Assembly (NCBI GenBank): GCA_026120035.1
Contig: JALRME010000003.1
Location: 558,001 to 622,000 of the forward strand
Source of the DNA: Coleophoma eucalyptorum
Taxonomy: Eukaryota > Ascomycota > Leotiomycetes > Helotiales > Dermateaceae
Direction of reading: 5' to 3'
Length of the DNA: 64,000 bases
The position numbers and the translations under genes are program-made. The notes beneath the pieces were generated by a model that worked only from the letters and a program-made list of their open reading frames with translations, ran no database searches and was not told the DNA's origin. Of this stretch, positions 11,870-23,619 are shown piece after piece. Within the stretch, counting starts at the first letter, position 1, and every line of letters begins with the position of its first letter.

Positions 11870-12366
11870 GATCCTTCCTTTTCCTTGTTCTCAGATCGAG
11901 TTATCTTGGCTTGATTAACATGGGATTGAAGCAGTGGTCTTGCTCTGTGATTTCCCTTTCCCTGTTCTTCGAAACTTACGCGTTGAGAGAAGGATGCGCA
12001 GACAGAGATGTCAGGTAAGTGAGGTACGAAGGCAGACAGACCCTTGCCGAAGTTTTGGTGGCAGCAAGTCATCATTCTTACTTCCGCCGACAGAAAGAGG
12101 CTAGAAACACACACCACGTGATGCTTGTGCTCTAAGCAAGGGTTTTGCATTGTGCGACATCTTGACATGGCACCATGAAGAGGGGAAATAGATAGGGTAA
12201 GTAAGCATGCATCCTACATATCTCTATATGAATTTTCCTGTACTTTTGTTTCCTTGCCTGTAAAAAATCGGACAGACAGCCAATTTTCCAACACCAAGCT
12301 CAACTTGTCTGCTTCTGTTGCAATTCATCTGTGATGCAGGACAAGTCAACATCGTATCTACGGCCG

Positions 12367-12376
12367 CCCCCCCCCC
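12367..12376. repeat. Poly-C homopolymer (C10)
   Basis: Run of ten C upstream of kapC, inside a GC-rich island; a likely slippage site. Confidence 0.9.
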
Positions 12377-13060
12377 GACGGAATCTCGGAGGCCCGGGTC
12401 GCAATGGGGTTAGGAATTTAGCTACATGCTTACATATCAAAGCTTAGTAATCCTCGTAGCGCCCACCAGTCCCACCCCCAGCCGACCTTCCTGTCGCATT
12501 CATTCAGACAATCACTTGCGCCGTTGCCAAGCATTCACAACTATTTGTCGTCGTCTTGCTTTGCCTGCTTGGTAAGATCTGACACCTACTACTAATAAAT
12601 TGGTCGGGAATTCGGAGTCCGCAGAACGAAAGCGCGCGGACTAAGAAGGCTGGGTGAAGTAAGAAATCACCTAATCCCGCTGCTAATGACAACCTCGGGA
12701 TGCTTGCTATATGTGTTCCCACTTCTGATATTTTCCCTCCCCTGTCCCGCTTCACTCCTCTCTGTTCTACTCGGAAGACGGGCGGAGGAGAGCTAAGGCT
12801 AAAGAGTGAGTTAAGATAAAGCTTGGGTCTGTTACCCTTCCGAGCATCGACGCCCGAGCATGACTGGCAGACACCCCAGAGAGCGAGAGACTAGAGAACA
12901 GCGAACTGCTTGCCTCTAAAGAAGGGCGATATTTATGCATGCAATGCATGCGTCCCCAGTGCAGACTTGCTCGGCCTACAACAGTATCCTCTCTCTGGTA
13001 TACCTTATCAGATGCCGGTGAGGGCGTGAGGTGTCAGATCACAAGGAAAAGCTTCGTTCG

Positions 13061-13095
13061 TCCATGTATCCATCCATCCATTCATCCATCCATCT
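13061..13095. repeat. TCCA tetranucleotide microsatellite
   Basis: Imperfect (TCCA)n tract interrupted by TGTA and TTCA units, in intergenic DNA. Confidence 0.9.
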
Positions 13096-13788
13096 CATTG
13101 GTTATCGAAAGCCAGCATACAGCTTTCTCCATTTCGTATATTCCCTTTCATTTTCATGTATTGTTGCCCTTAAGATACAAAATATACAATCATATCAGAG
13201 AGAATAGAAGCATGCTTGTAGCATGCTTGCTCATCCTTGGACAGTCATCAGTCATCATGAACTGTTAGCGGCTTTTTCGTGCCTCCTCCTTCTGTTCACA
13301 TCTTGCCCGACCAGGTCTTGTCTCATCCACATCCCGCCTTTGTTATAGTCCCGTGTACCATCCAAGCACCGGAAGTGCTTCGCGGTGAGTCCCAATCAAG
13401 GCAATGGGGTCTATAATACTCATCTGCCATGAGATTCCATGGCAATACCGTCACTATTCATAGCAACATCTGACTAAGCTACTGCTTCTCTGCTTTCCTG
13501 CAACAAGCAAACTGTCGCGTACGAATGTCATGGAGTGATTTCCCCTCATCTCCACAAATAAGCGAATGAAACGACCGTAGTAGCGCTCCCTCCATGATAC
13601 CTGTCTTGGTAATCATCATCTCGTAATCCCGAATTGAGATACCTCTCTATTCTTGAGACGGTTACTAAGGCGTCCGGCGTTATGTGGCATACGGACCCTC
13701 GCTCTCTTGTGTTGTGTGTTCATGGTCCTGATGAGTAACCATAATTATCCCAACAACCATCCTTCATTGAAGAAATACGCGGCCTCAC

Positions 13789-15389
13789 TCAGACACTAAT
13801 CCCCAGCTGTTGGATGGGCCAATGTAATGTCCAGCGAAGGCGGTCATCAAGTCGCTCATGAATAGTTCTGAGCATCTTTGCTGCACGGTTCTTGTAGTAC
13901 CACTGGTCCTTTAATCCTTGAAGTAGTACACAGTAGTGAGCCAACAGGATTAGTGCACTAGGATGCCATTCGTGAAGCAAAATCATAAAGTCTTCTGTAA
14001 GACGCATGGGCCACATATGCATGGCATCCCACGTAGAGATGGCACTTCCCATATCATCCACGCAGGAGAAGGCCTTCCCAAGCTCGATCGCTGCTTTGAA
14101 GTATGTCATACATACTTTCTCAGACCAGGCGAGATCGGAATCGAAGGGGGGTATAAAGGTCAGCAGTGGCCGTGGATCGTACTCAATGGCTTCCCAGGCC
14201 ATCATGTCTGTTACGCATTCTAGAGTAGCTTGGGCTTTGGAAATAAGACTTCTCATTGGACCAGTGGCAACATTCATCCAAACGGGCCCAAGCATTGTGC
14301 ACCCATTACGGATGAAGTGAAGCCATTGAGGTAGACTATCCCCATCGGAGTCGCCGGTCAGAAGGAGACTGTCTTCATAACCCTCTGATGCGAACACATG
14401 GATGACAAGAAGATGAGTGAAAGCGTACACGGCATTGCCATTTTCCTCCGTCACTGGTACTGACACAACTTGACGGAACTCAGATAGTGCTTGATCTTGG
14501 TGGTTGGCAGCCCGTAAATTATATTCATAGCGATGATCTGGATACAGATGGGCGAGATGGAGTGCTGCACAGGCCAAGATGCCGTGCATGAGGAAAGGAT
14601 GCTCCATGCCGAGCTGGGGAGCTGTGATCTTCCAGATTTTCTGGGTGCCAGGGTTGTTGGCCACGCTCTCGTAAGTTGAAGTAGTGAAATGGTTGAGGAG
14701 TTCCATCTCGTTCGGACCTAAATGGATCTTTGGGCCACGGGACTGTGGTGCCGGGAGGGTCGGTGTGTTGTCACTAGGCGGAGGAGAATGCATTGGACTG
14801 TCGTAGTCATTCTCGATCAGTGTCAGTATGTTTCGACTTTAGGTAGGAATTGTGCTCTTACAGGAACATCTCTGTAGTTCATGTCCCTGTCAGTATGCTT
14901 GGGGACTAGTTCGTGGTCTGGTGGTGGAGTAAGCACTTCCGAGACCTCAAAATACTGCAATTGGTTTCCTCGGAAGAAGGTCTGGAGTTTTACGTTGCGC
15001 CATGAACGGCTTTCCGGACTTGTTGAATGGTGAACGGTGGTCCAGTGGCTCTTCATCCGCTTGACTGTCACGCACAAATGTCCACAGCCTTCGGCGTCAC
15101 AGGAAACACCATCCTCAACGGGGAGGAATGGAACGGGGAATTCATGAGCCTTGGGCAGAATGACATCTGACGGGTCGGAAAGGGCGTATTGGGAAGCATA
15201 CTCTATGAAGGGTCGACGATGCGAGCGGTAGATATGATGGAGATCTTTCAGATGTCGCGGGATGGCGGCGGGCTGGATGGCATATTGACACAGCTTGCAA
15301 ATCAGGACTTTGTGGACGGGTAGATAGTGCAGGAGTTCGTAAGGCGGAAGGTTGAAGGGAACGGGCAAAACCCCATCAGTTCGAGACAT
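13789..15389 (-). CDS. OrsD-like C2H2 domain fused to UPC2-like regulator domain
   Basis: Two exons (15389-14862 and 14811-13789), joined by a 50-nt intron with an ACTGACAC branch site, give 516 residues in phase. The N-terminus has a DUF3505/OrsD-like finger: C31, C34, H46 and H51/H52 (CKLCQYAIQ, RHLKDLHH). A second finger follows near residues 97-124 (SCDAEGCGHLC, MKSHWTTVHH). The C-terminal about 320 residues look like the fungal regulator domain of UPC2/ECM22 and sterol-uptake-control-like proteins (MELLNHFTT, HPFLMHGILACAALHLA). No Zn2Cys6 cluster is present, so DNA binding would rest on the C2H2-like fingers. The regulator role is inferred from domains only. Confidence 0.75.
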
Positions 15390-18300
15390 TGTCAGTCAGA
15401 TACGTTGTCCAGGTAGTCAGCGGTCAGCGATGTGAGAGGGTGGTTGGCGCTGGCGTTGCTGGCCTGGTGTAACGTCAAAACCGAGATGGGATAAAAGGAC
15501 GAATGAGAAGGCGTGAGCGGAGGGACAATTAACGGAGAAGGCAGCCTGAAGAGGTAGCAGGTCCGGCGGGGGAAGGCTGATATATCAGAGAGAACGGGAT
15601 GCGGGAGCGCAGGTATACCAGAACATGAGTTTGCAGGAAGCGGCCCCTCAGTATTCAATGCGTGGCCAGACGAGGGTGGGCGCGCATAGTTGTAGTCAGT
15701 GAAGTCAGTGAAATCAGTGGAGGTCGAGATTCGACGAGCGGTGCAGGCTCTTGTCGAGTCCAGGTCCCGGTGAATGAGCCGCGCGATACAAGACAAGGTC
15801 AAGCAAGAATATGAAACTATCAAACGAAAGTCAAAATGGGCTGGGCTGATTAAGTACGCGAGGAGGGATGGTTGGTTGGAGGGCGAGGAGTGGTGAGGAG
15901 TGGTGATGGCAGTGGTCAGTGGTGGACGTCGTGGTGGTCAGTTGGCCGAGGCACTAGAGCAGGTAGGAGTACCGGAGGAGGTACCTCAGGTAAGCCAGGC
16001 AAGCCAGGCTTGGCTGTTGACCCATAATCAGATCATCATCATCACTACTTAATGATCCTGATCATGGTTGATCATGAACATGAACGTGCAAGGTGCACCG
16101 GACGGCTGCCAGAAGCGAGAAATCCTCCTTCGCTGCGCTGTCCCAAAGACGCAAGACCTGACAAGGCTTTCCAGCCAGCCGCAAGGTTCACCATCCTGGT
16201 TGTTCAGGATATCGCCGTCGTGGGTCATGCCCGTGTTCCCCAGTCTCAAGTTTATTTTCAGCCCTGACTTATGGTGCCTTCCGATTTGGTTGTGCTGGCA
16301 CGTACTATACTGTACCTGCCAGAACTAGCATCCATGAATGCCCTCAGTCGGATACCTTGCAAACTCTGATGGGTTTGGAGTCCATGTGCGACTGATTCTG
16401 GTGATGCTGTATCTGAGCTTGGATACCGCGCTGGTCTCGTAATTGAACGAATCAAGCCTTTCCTTGCGGCGACAAATCCCTTCGGACGCGGAGGCAAAGG
16501 ATAGTCCGGATGCTCAAGCCGGCAGAGGCAATTGATGTCCCAGAGGATTTCTTCTTCCTTTGTCCTGTGCTGCCCTGGCTCGACTAACATGGATCATCGT
16601 GAGAAAGGCTTCTCCTGACCCTGTCTTTTTCTGCCCTGCCTCATTTGCCATGCGGAGGGTCTACCGAGCGCAATTACTCTCCCGAATAGTACGAGGTGCC
16701 TAGTGCGGACTCACACAGTACGAGCCGCTGTCTACTCACCGTCGCGCATTCCGAATTCCCAGCCGACCCCCCTTTCAACCCACCTCGTCAAATATACTTC
16801 GCAGGCATTAAACCGATGAGCAATATTGAATTCAAACTATGACGGGCAGTGCGAGGCAGACTCTCCAGACTCTGCGTGCATAAAAGGTTACAGTACCGTA
16901 CAGCTGACGACCCTTGCCAAGGCTGCTTGAGATACATTGAAGAATCAGTATTCTGTGACACGCGCTTCTGCCAATGGGCATGAGCATGGCGAAGGAAGCA
17001 GGGAAACGGAAACCGCTCATCGGCTTCGTCTTCGCGTCCGAAATCACCGATGGGATTCTCATCGATGACAGGTGCTGCTTTCTTCGAAGGATGCTTTCCA
17101 CCCAAGGCTCAACCATGAGACTTATCAGCACTGATCGTCGTCAGGCGAATAACTCGTACAGCTAGCTGTAAGTTGTAGTAAGACACTTCTTTACCGGAAT
17201 TTGGCTTGTCGTGCCATACCCATGCCCATGCCATGCCTTGGTTCCAGATGCAGCGTGCACAGATTGATGCGAAGCTCAACCGATGGTAAAGTGCCGTGTG
17301 GGAACAGCTTCAGGTGCCGACAGAACATGGATGATTTATCAGCATGCCATCGATACACATACGGACCTCGCCTTTGGTTAAAGTTCAGACGATACTTGTG
17401 AATCCTGGGTAAGTTGGAATAAGTTGGAAGGATGTCCATTTCTCGGATTTGACACCGGACGCATACTCTACCTTCCCTGGTGATCTACGGTGTTTCTGGT
17501 GTTCCTCGGTACTTTCTTGCTACATGCAACTCTCCTTCTCGCAGCCAATTCCGGTGTTTTTTAGTTTTCTACATCGCTAACCCTTTTACCTGCAGCTTTA
17601 ACAATGACCCCTTCCTTTCCCATCCATTTGCTATCCGAAAGCTAAGCGTCGTTCGCTTACCTTCTGGCTCATTTTGCTCGTTCTGCTCGTTTGCTCATTC
17701 GATGCCAAGACCAATGCCGCCAAGGAGTCGTGTTTTGAGAGGCTCTTGCGAAATTCATGCCAAGTCCCAATCCAGAAGGTGCCAAGACAAACCTCGCCGT
17801 CTTCAGGTGTGCGAGGCAGGTTCGGACTGAGAGAGTCCCCGTATATAGAGTATAGGAGACCATTAAATTCCAATATCGGCTGTTTGAATGCCACTCGTTT
17901 CTGCCCCGAGACGTCCGTAGTTTTCATAAATAGCTGGTGCCAAGCCTGGCGGTTGTTTGTCTGGTGTGTGAAATCTGGCCAACGCAGGAACTCAAGCCAT
18001 CAGTCCCTCGCCTGACGAATCCTCAGTGGTCGTTAACCTCCATGGCCAAGCCAGATATATCTTGAGACCCAACGACAGTCTTAAGGACCTCGGCTTAACC
18101 CCACACGCATCCTACGTATGCCTGCCAAGCATAAGAACCCTATCCACGAGCGTTTAGACGACTCTGTTTAGACGCCCAGGTGGATGGAGCCCTTGCTATT
18201 CTTGGCAATCAGATATGGGCCAAATATTGTAGCTTTCTTGAGACTCCAAGACGCGGCAACGACAGGAATGGATTTCAAGCCAAGATATTCCTTTGAATCA

Positions 18301-20040
18301 CAGTGACAAAGCAATCATCTTTGGCTGGCCAGGCCTTCTCTCCATTCCTGACTGATATTCTGATATTATCCCAGCGGGCGAGGGCTTGGAGTGCTCAAAA
18401 ATAGAAGGGCATGTCATCGGTCCTCCATCAACTCATCTTGGACAGCTTGGCATGTCATTATAGCTTCCCGGCTTAATGGTTAAGTGACGGCGAATCAGCC
18501 TTGTCTGGTCGTGCCAAACAAAACTTCCCCTCAGTAATTCTTGGACTCTACATGGCATTGTGGCAGCTTAAGTTTATCTTGGCTAGCTCGATGAAGCGCG
18601 CGTGAGCGTAGTTGAATGATCGGTACTGCCATGCTAGAACACTTGCCATCGGCTCAGCCGGGACTGGGATTATCTCTCTCCAAATCGACGATCTTGCTTT
18701 TGGAGTTCCTGGGCCTTTGCAGCGTCTGTGCTCACTTAGGCAACAGCTATGTCCATGATGCTACCTAAGAACTATCCTGGCTGACAGAAGCCGTTGACTA
18801 AATCATGGCCACAGGGCTGTGCGAAGTATCTTTCACTTAGCATACAACTCTATGCTGTCTTTATTCGGTGTGCCTAGGCTGGGAAAGCATATTCAATAGC
18901 CTGGGGTTGTTTCGTACGTTCTATTTCTGGGCAAATCCTTTTTGTTTTACAACCTCTAATCAAGATCGAAGGATACCAAGATGCGGGGGTTTCAAAGAAG
19001 ATCCTCAATACTGCTTCTAAAAAATACCTCGGGGGAACAGACTCGAGAATCTTTGACATGTTGCAAGCTTTCTGGAGGCTGCTTATTTCATCTATTCTGA
19101 TCTACATCAATGGTGTTATGCTTTTTTGCAGTTTGTGTGTCTGTGTACATTTCCTCCCAGTGATACTACCAGCGCGTAAGAAGTTGACAGCTCCAGTATT
19201 TTGAGGCTCTAGGAGACAAAAGAAGGAACACTCAAGTCTTCGTTGAAGTTTTACCCCGTTACTACTAGGGACTGTCAAATAGTTTTCAACCTTCGCATGC
19301 TTTCACGGCAACTTTGTTATATAGTATCATCTATGCGCTTTGCCAGTCAAGCTGAAGACACCCCAGCGAGCGACCTATACCGCTACTAGGGGCAAGATGC
19401 CTCCTGTAATGGGTCGCTTCTGCGTGTGAATAGCAAGTCATGCCTGAAGATATTTCCAAATATTACTAGAAGGGTGTCTTCAAGTTGCGACACCGTAGCA
19501 ATAGCACACGGAGGTAGAAGAGTAGCCAACTGCCAAAGCCTAGTCGACATCAGTCTTAGGAAACTGAGGGGAACATGTAATTACTGCGACTATCCTCTTG
19601 GTGGGTTGCAGGTAACAGCTGAAGTCAGCCCCCTCTTTAGTCGGCTCCTGACCAAATTGAGCCCACGACATTGAGATTACCATGTTTGATATCAAGGACT
19701 GCTACACGCAGGCCGTAGTCATGACTGAGTTGAGAGTCCAGTCGCTTATCTCACATTGTACGAAAAGCAGTTGCCATAAGCGCTAATCCCTCTGCCCCCA
19801 GCATAGGTCGGACCCACTCGTCAACCGACCATGATTCGCGGGAGAAGAGCGAGACGTGAGCTTTGATTGGATGGACGTCGCTCTGTGCCTAGCAGTTGAA
19901 GTGCGCAAGATGCACCGAGTTGGCTATAAATGAGTGATCGATGTCTTCAAATTCATTAGATGTAGATACTGGAGACTTGTCTTCTTCTGATTTTCTGATT
20001 GAAGCCTTTTATTCTCAACTACGTTTTAGAATCCCTCAAA
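15390..20040. other. Gene-poor stretch, 4.65 kb
   Basis: No ORF here has recognisable domains or exon chains. Base composition is mixed and not strongly AT-rich, so it does not look like a RIP-mutated transposon. The left end (15890-15990) is rich in GTGGT/GGAGTGG repeats upstream of the OrsD/UPC2-like gene. It separates the housekeeping block from the accessory cluster. Confidence 0.5.
19925..19930 (+). promoter_or_regulatory. TATA box upstream of SDR gene
   Basis: TATAAA 111 bp before the proposed ATG at 20041, a plausible distance for a fungal core promoter. Confidence 0.5.
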
Positions 20041-21032
20041 ATGTCTCCCCTTGTTTGGCTTGTCACTGGCTGCTCTTCTGGTTTTGGAGAGGCTTTCGTT
20101 CACAGTATCATTAATCGCGGCGATAAAGTTATAGCAACAGGTCGCCATGCTGCTGATCGACTCGCTCACCTGCAAGACACTGGTGCGGAGATTTTGACTC
20201 TCGATGTAACAGCTCCCAAGCTAGAAATTGAAGCGATGATCCAGAAAGCAATCTCCATCTATGGAACAATCGATGTCCTTGTTAACAATGCCGGTTATTG
20301 TGAGCTTGGATTCTTGGAAGATATATCGTAAGATAGACTCAGGTTTTCTAGATCAACGTGATGGTCATACTGACTTCGCACATTAGTCCCGACAAGTGGA
20401 TGGCTCAATTAAATACCAATTTCTTTGGCTGTGTCAATGTCACCCAAGCTCTACTCCCACATTTTCGCTCCAAGAAATCCGGCACCATTGTATTTATGAG
20501 CTCTATTTGGACCTGGACCAGTGGTCCGGGAATTGGCCCTTACGGCGTGAGCAAACATGCATTAGCAAGTCCGTCTTCTCCGTATCCTTTCTCTTTGTAA
20601 TTATCATTTTCGCCCACGTGTAATTTTGCTAATACCATCACAGGTTATGCAGCAACGCTTCAAGAAGAGGTTTCTCAATTCAATATCCACCCTATCCTCT
20701 TTGATATTGGCCATTTTCGAAGCTCCATCACATCCCCTACATCCATCTCCTTCACTCCTCCTAGTGCTTCAACCGCGGATGATTACAAGTCCCTTTTCAC
20801 ATCTCTCACAGCTGCCGCTGCTCAGCTGCATGGTAACCAACCTGGTGACCCTAGAAAATGCACCGAGTTGATTCTTGATGTGGTGAGAGGCGAGGGGTTG
20901 GCAACTGGATTGGAAAGGCCAACTAGAATCCCCATTGGAAAGGATGCGGTTCAGATTGTTAAGGATGCTTGCAAGAGTATGCTGGAAACTGTGGGTAAGT
21001 GGGAGAGTGTGGTTTCTGGGACTGATTTTTAA
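20041..21032 (+). CDS. Short-chain dehydrogenase/reductase (classical SDR)
   Basis: Exons 20041-20327, 20387-20568 and 20644-21032 give 285 residues. Rossmann motif TGCSSGFG lies at residues 9-16, NNAG near 83-86, the catalytic Ser in MSSIW near 138, and YGVSK (catalytic Tyr/Lys) near 148-152. The motif resembles fungal SDRs related to 17-beta-HSD/retinol dehydrogenases. Substrate cannot be read from sequence. Intron 2 uses a weak GTCCGT donor, chosen because it restores normal spacing after the YxxxK motif. An in-frame upstream Met at 19999 exists but lacks family support. It is the first gene of the accessory block, followed by a P450. Confidence 0.85.
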
Positions 21033-21585
21033 AGAAAGAGGGCAAGGTCGTAGAAATTGATTGCTTCGGCTGATCCCGTTGCTGTCACAGGATCTCTTAG
21101 TCCTTTCCTATATATCAATGCCAATTTGAACACCCTTTTTAATAAGAACTATTTAGTAAGAACTATTTAAGTACACTCTGTCAACATAGCCTGTGCCAAA
21201 GATAGTCTATCGTATTTTCTAGATAAATCTATACGTGCGCCGAGTTTGTATCGCTTCCCCGGAATCTGTTGCAGGAAACTAACCTCGGTGCTGGTATGTG
21301 GCGGTGCTGCTCGTGCGTCTCGCATATTTGAACACACACTGATGCGTGCTCGTACATACTCAAAACACCTGAGTCGGAATTTCTACGTTAGGTTTGAGTG
21401 TACAGAGGTGCTGAGATTGGCGAATATCAAAGCGTCACGCAAGTCGTCTCAATACCACTTCTTTGATTCGTCTGAGATGATCCGAAACGACCTCACTTCA
21501 CTCTCGGCCGTATACATAAGACGTGGATGGCAATCCATGTTCTACATCCTCTTTCGTATGTACAGTATTCATTTTGGTTATCGCG
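21033..21585. other. Intergenic: SDR to P450
   Basis: 553 bp between two plus-strand genes; short ORFs without family signs. Confidence 0.5.
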
Positions 21586-23437
21586 ATGGCTAAAAAAGCT
21601 TTCGTCTTGACCTTGATCGGTCTTTGTGCTCTTACCTATCTCAGAGATCCATCCTCGTCTTTCCACTCTTATGCAAGGATATCGTTACTCACAACTCTAA
21701 TACTCCCACCTTGCCTTTTGGTGTGGAGCGTCATCATATTTCCTCTCTACTTCAGTTCCTATCTCAGCTTACCCCAAGCAAAAGTAAGCTCAATCTCTAA
21801 CCCCTCAATCCATTCCCCCAAAATGAGTGCAATCGATGTTCACAAACCCCTTTTTCTTAGCAATCGAAATCATGGAAGAGAATATTAAGCTCTATCCAGA
21901 ATGGAAATATATTGCTTAATATCGTGGAGAAGACGCCCAACAAAGGCATCTTCCGAGCTCTGGACTTGCTGAACCGTGAGACACTCATCATCACCTCGCC
22001 TAGAGGCATCAAGGATCTCCTGCAAAACAATTCCTATGATTTCGAAAAAAATCCCTTTGTTAAGAAGCTACTGAAGATGGTTTTGGGGAATGGTCTTGTG
22101 GTTGTGGAGGGTGCTGAGCATAAGGTAATATTCTCACCCAACCCGAGAGTTTTTCCTCTCCTTTTTATGGGATTGGGATGGTCTAAGAAGTTCTTGCTGA
22201 TGGATAACTAAAGATGCAACGCAAAGCCCTTCTTCCGGCATTTTCATTCCGCCATATCAAGGATTTGTATCCGCTCTTCTGGTCCAAATCAATCGAGATG
22301 GTAGACCTGATCAAGGAGGACCTGCGCCATGAAGACTCAGACGGCACCATTGAGATTTCCAACTGGGCTGCCAGAGTAGCTCTTGACTTGATAGGAATTG
22401 CAGGCTTCGGTGTAGATTTCCGCTCTTTAACTAATCCAGAAAACCCTTTGAATATGGCGTACAAGCGTGCGTTGCAGCCTGGTAAATCATCAAGGTCCAT
22501 CTTCGTGCTTGCACTGTTTTTCTCGTCAAAACTCGTACGCATCCTACCAACCAAGAAGAGCAAAGAATTGAGAGAAGGCTCCGCATTCATTCGGAAGTAT
22601 ATTCGTGGCATGCTCGACGCGCGGACTTCAGAGAAGGTTGATGTTGACGGTGAAGGGGATCGCCACAAGGACATTATCTCCGTCGCGACCAAATATGGAA
22701 ATTTCTCAACGGAGGATCTCATCGACCAGTCTCAAACCTTCTTAGGCGCCGGTCATGACACAAGTTCTGTCAACCTTACGTGGGCGATCTATATCTGCTC
22801 ACAGCCCGAACACAAACACATTCAAGACCGTCTACGAGCCGAGATCCGCTCACAACTCCCCAGCCCATCATCCAGCACAAATATCACAGCAGACATGCTA
22901 GACAAGCTGCCATATCTTGAAGCAGTTTGCAAAGAGGTCACCCGCTTATATCCCGCCGTACCACTTATTAGGCGGTATTGCGTGAAGAACTCCTTCGTCG
23001 ATGGTGTGGCGGTCAGGAAGGGGACTTCTATCATAGTCCCGACTTGGGCTCTGCATAGATCGAAGGAGCTATGGGGTGAGACCGCTAAGGACTTTAATCC
23101 TGATCGTTGGCTTAAGGGCGAGAACGCAGCCAACGGTGGTATGGAGGGTCTGGCTTACATGACTTTTTCGTATGGGACGAGGCAGTGTATCGGGAAGAGT
23201 AAGCTTCTCTATCCCTCACCTATGTTGTATACGTTTATAAGGTTGAGATTTCATCATACTGACTTTATTTTACCGATAGGTTTTGCAACCGCTGAATTCA
23301 AAGCTCTGCTTGCGGCTCTTGTAGGGAGCTTTGAGATTGAGGCAGTGGATGATCAGGATGTCAAGATTGTATGGGGGGTGGTGGCTAAGATCCGTGGTGG
23401 ATATAGAGTCAGATTGAAGACCTTGGACGAATGGTAG
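21586..23437 (+). CDS. Cytochrome P450 monooxygenase (E-class)
   Basis: Exons 21586-21783, 21861-22124, 22214-23198 and 23280-23437 give 534 residues. Two hydrophobic N-terminal helices form an ER anchor. The C-helix region is QRKALLPAFSFRHIKDLYP; the I-helix has AGHDTS near 333; ExxR is KEVTR near 395; the haem loop is FSYGTRQCIGKS near 471-482, with the Cys ligand intact. The AFSFRHIKDLYP/FW motif groups it with fungal CYPs of the CYP4-like clan, not with CYP51 or CYP61. Substrate unknown. It lies between an SDR and a convergent AtuA-like gene, which suggests a shared oxidative pathway. Confidence 0.9.
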
Positions 23438-23619
23438 TTTGCATGTCTTGTTATTATGTATTTATTTTTTTCTCCAAAAAAAGAGAGCAGTCGGGGATGC
23501 CCCATGACGGAATCTCTATACTTAGCACCCGGCAATAAAGGGAAACTTCAGATCAGTTACAAATATGGAGTCATTGTTCTTATGTGCCTATGCTACAGAT
23601 AAAATTCTCAACTATTGAA

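Larger units (their letters stand above)
11870..13788. other. Intergenic 1.9 kb upstream of kapC
   Basis: Likely the kapC promoter and long 5' leader. Contains a C10 run, TGCATGC-type repeats near 12936-12952 and a TCCA microsatellite. No ORF with recognisable content. Confidence 0.5.

Noticed and set aside
15392..15823. 143-codon ORF just upstream of the OrsD/UPC2-like gene
   Set aside because: Ser/Thr/Pro-rich, ends by the start codon of the gene and probably falls in its 5' leader.
16258..17165. Cluster of short overlapping ORFs
   Set aside because: Frames overlap on both strands with no splice chain or motif.
22183..22722. 179-codon antisense ORF in the first P450
   Set aside because: Lies opposite a well-supported P450 exon; no domain.
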